From Bathymodiolus brooksi (taxonomy: Eukaryota; Mollusca; Bivalvia; Mytilida; Modiolidae): 64,000 nucleotides of DNA. Position 1 is the first letter of the stretch. The number at the start of each line of letters is the position of its first letter. The translations under genes and the position numbers were made by a program. A model generated the notes under the pieces. The model made no database searches. It was not told where the DNA came from and was given only the letters and a program-made list of their open reading frames with translations. Positions 62,521 through 64,000 of the stretch are shown piece after piece. Location of the stretch: the NCBI GenBank assembly GCA_963680875.1, contig OY804580.1:93029353-93093352 (forward strand). Reading direction: 5' to 3'.

Positions 62521-64000
62521 TTAAAAATAGGTTGATTTTTTTATGTTCTTTTACAAAATATTATTACTTTAGTCTTTTGCAAGTTAACCTTCAATTTCCA
62601 ATGATGACAATACTTTTCAAATATAGTCAAAGAATATTGCATATATTTCAGTTTCTGAAAGAATAATAGTATCATCTGCATACAGCAATGAGAAGAGTTT
62701 TACAAATATATTCAAATTTTCTGAATATATATTTCTAATATTTTCTAAATCATTTAAACTTAAAATCTGATTCAACCCACCATTTCTTTAGAAATGCCTG
62801 TAGCAAGTCAGGGTCATTACGGTTTTCACAGTTTTCCGGTTGTTGACTGATTTTGTCTGTTTATATACCTATGAGTTTTGACTTTCCCTTTGTAAGATTG
62901 TTCGGAATTCGGTAATTTTGTTATTACCCTTATTTACATTGTTTTCAACAAAAAATTGTTCCAAATCATGTAGATAGATGGCAAAAAGGAAGGTGACAAA
63001 TTTCCCCCTTGCCTAACACCAATATCACACCTGAAAAATGATGAAAACTTATCATTATTCTTAATACAAGACTTGACATTGTCATAAAGACTGTGAATAA
63101 TTCTAAAAACTTTACCGGTAATATTTGACTTTTGAAGTTTGATCCATAATGATGAGCGAGTTATAGTGTCAAAAACCTTTGAAAAGTCAACACATGTGCA
63201 GTACAATTTTTTTCCTAGAGACATATATAGAAATCAATACATGTAAACTAAATATGTTGTCCAATGTACTGTATCTCTTCCTGAACCCTGTTTGTGATTC
63301 TGAAATCAAGCCTACTTCATCTGATAATTCACACAACCTGTCATTTAGAACAGAAGTAAACGTTTTACTGAGACATGACACTAATGTTATAGGTCTATAT
63401 GAACTAGGATCCTTGGTATCACCTTTGTTCTTGTAAATTGGAAAAATTACACCCTGAGACCATGATTCCGGAATTAATCCAGAGTTTAATACAATATTAA
63501 AGTGTTTACAATAAATAGGCAAAACAATATTAATTGTACTTTTAATGTGTTCATTAACTATATCATCATAACCTGAAGCTTTATTACTTTTAAAATTTTC
63601 AACAACTTGCAAAATTTCTTCTTCATTAATCGGTGAATTCAAGATATTGTGAACATTTTCCCTATCTACACATATCAAAATCAATTTCCTGATCTTTTTC
63701 ATTCTCAGGCAATTCATTCAAATTCTTGAAATATTCAACAAACTGTTCCAATGTTACATTATTACTAACATCAGATTTTTTTTTATCAATATTGTTTAAT
63801 ATTTTCCAAAGACCTTTTGGATCAGTCCTTGATTTTTCCCTAATAATATTTGCAGTTTTGTCCTGGTATTCACAATAACTTTTGTTCAATTGAGTTTTAT
63901 AAAGTTTACTTGCATTTTTCATATCAGTCTTATTAATTTGGTTTTTAATATGACTGTATTTTCATTTACATCTATGGAATTCCTGTCTTTTTTCTCTACA
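62521..64000 (-). pseudogene. Minus-strand LINE, 5' part in window (reverse transcriptase), running off the right edge
   Basis: Coding order from the right edge: linker region (63,662-63,922, KKSDVSNNVTLEQFVEYF); RT N-terminus (63,187-63,717, SNKASGYDDIVNEHIK and SSYRPITLVSCLSKTF); motif A VDFSKVFDT and motif B GVRQGGNLSPSF (62,934-63,224); and motif C YADD at 62,671-62,682. The pieces are separated by frameshifts at about 63,665 and 63,225. A foreign insertion lies at about 62,769-62,928, and another frameshift follows YADD. An in-frame TGA lies near 63,950. It is the same family as the + strand LINE at 58.4 kb. Any endonuclease domain would lie beyond 64,000. Confidence 0.85.
62769..62928 (-). 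mobile_element. Roughly 160-bp insertion inside the LINE RT, dispersed-repeat fragment
   Basis: The LINE frame breaks here between FFxxN-like sequence and SLNDLENIRNIYSENLNIF, and resumes after the insert. On the minus strand the insert contains ATGACCCTGACTTGCTACAG and GGCATTTCTAAAGAAATGGT. I recall this as part of a very abundant mussel repeat; this is unverified. Target duplication is not resolved. Confidence 0.5.

Overview
This window is non-coding, repeat-dominated animal nuclear DNA. It most resembles a bivalve mollusc, plausibly a mussel (Mytilidae). The clues are tRNA-derived SINEs whose 3' ends carry a GGCGTTAAA motif followed by CAATCA-type repeats, Jockey/CR1-like non-LTR retrotransposon fragments, and short dispersed motifs I remember as common in mussel sequence. 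The taxonomic call is inference and no search was possible. I find no intact host gene, no tRNA or rRNA gene and no CRISPR array.

From 1 to about 33,437 the window is one uninterrupted tandem array of a 60-bp unit, about 557 copies, running off the left edge. The unit is AT-rich (about 35% GC) and T-rich on the + strand. It has a perfect 8-bp dyad with a 3-nt loop, and it is stop-free in three of six frames, so it gives spuriously long open frames (up to 1,600 codons on +, 1,126 on -). Variant positions are not concentrated at synonymous sites in any open frame, so I treat it as satellite DNA, with a coding role unproven. The array has higher-order structure: a roughly 5.3-kb block repeated in tandem in the first 11 kb, a partial third copy at 15-17 kb, and 0.84-0.9-kb and 1.7-3.5-kb blocks further right. 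Its left part is homogeneous and almost free of indels, while its right edge is diverged.

From 33.4 to 39.2 kb is a duplicated transition zone. A diverged 60-bp subfamily (B-type, 2-5 units) sits beside the same SINE four times, in two tandem blocks of about 2.3 kb. In the second block the 60-bp array is only about three or four units long, so the giant array looks like a locus-specific expansion of a small ancestral cluster.

From 39.2 to 45.3 kb is a second satellite of about 975 bp in six copies, the last broken by a 470-bp insertion. From 45.3 to 58.4 kb is AT-rich sequence with scattered repeats: a TATAA-flanked element with inverted ends (49,071-49,913), tandem duplications at 52.1 and 54.3 kb, a SINE with a perfect 12-bp target duplication (55,480-55,769), and a 5'-truncated LINE 3' end (57.25-57.66 kb).

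From 58.4 to 64 kb is a nest of mobile DNA. A decayed + strand LINE is interrupted tail-to-tail by a - strand LINE of the same family. The second LINE is itself split by a 1,169-bp inverted-repeat element with an exact 8-bp target duplication, and it continues past the right edge.
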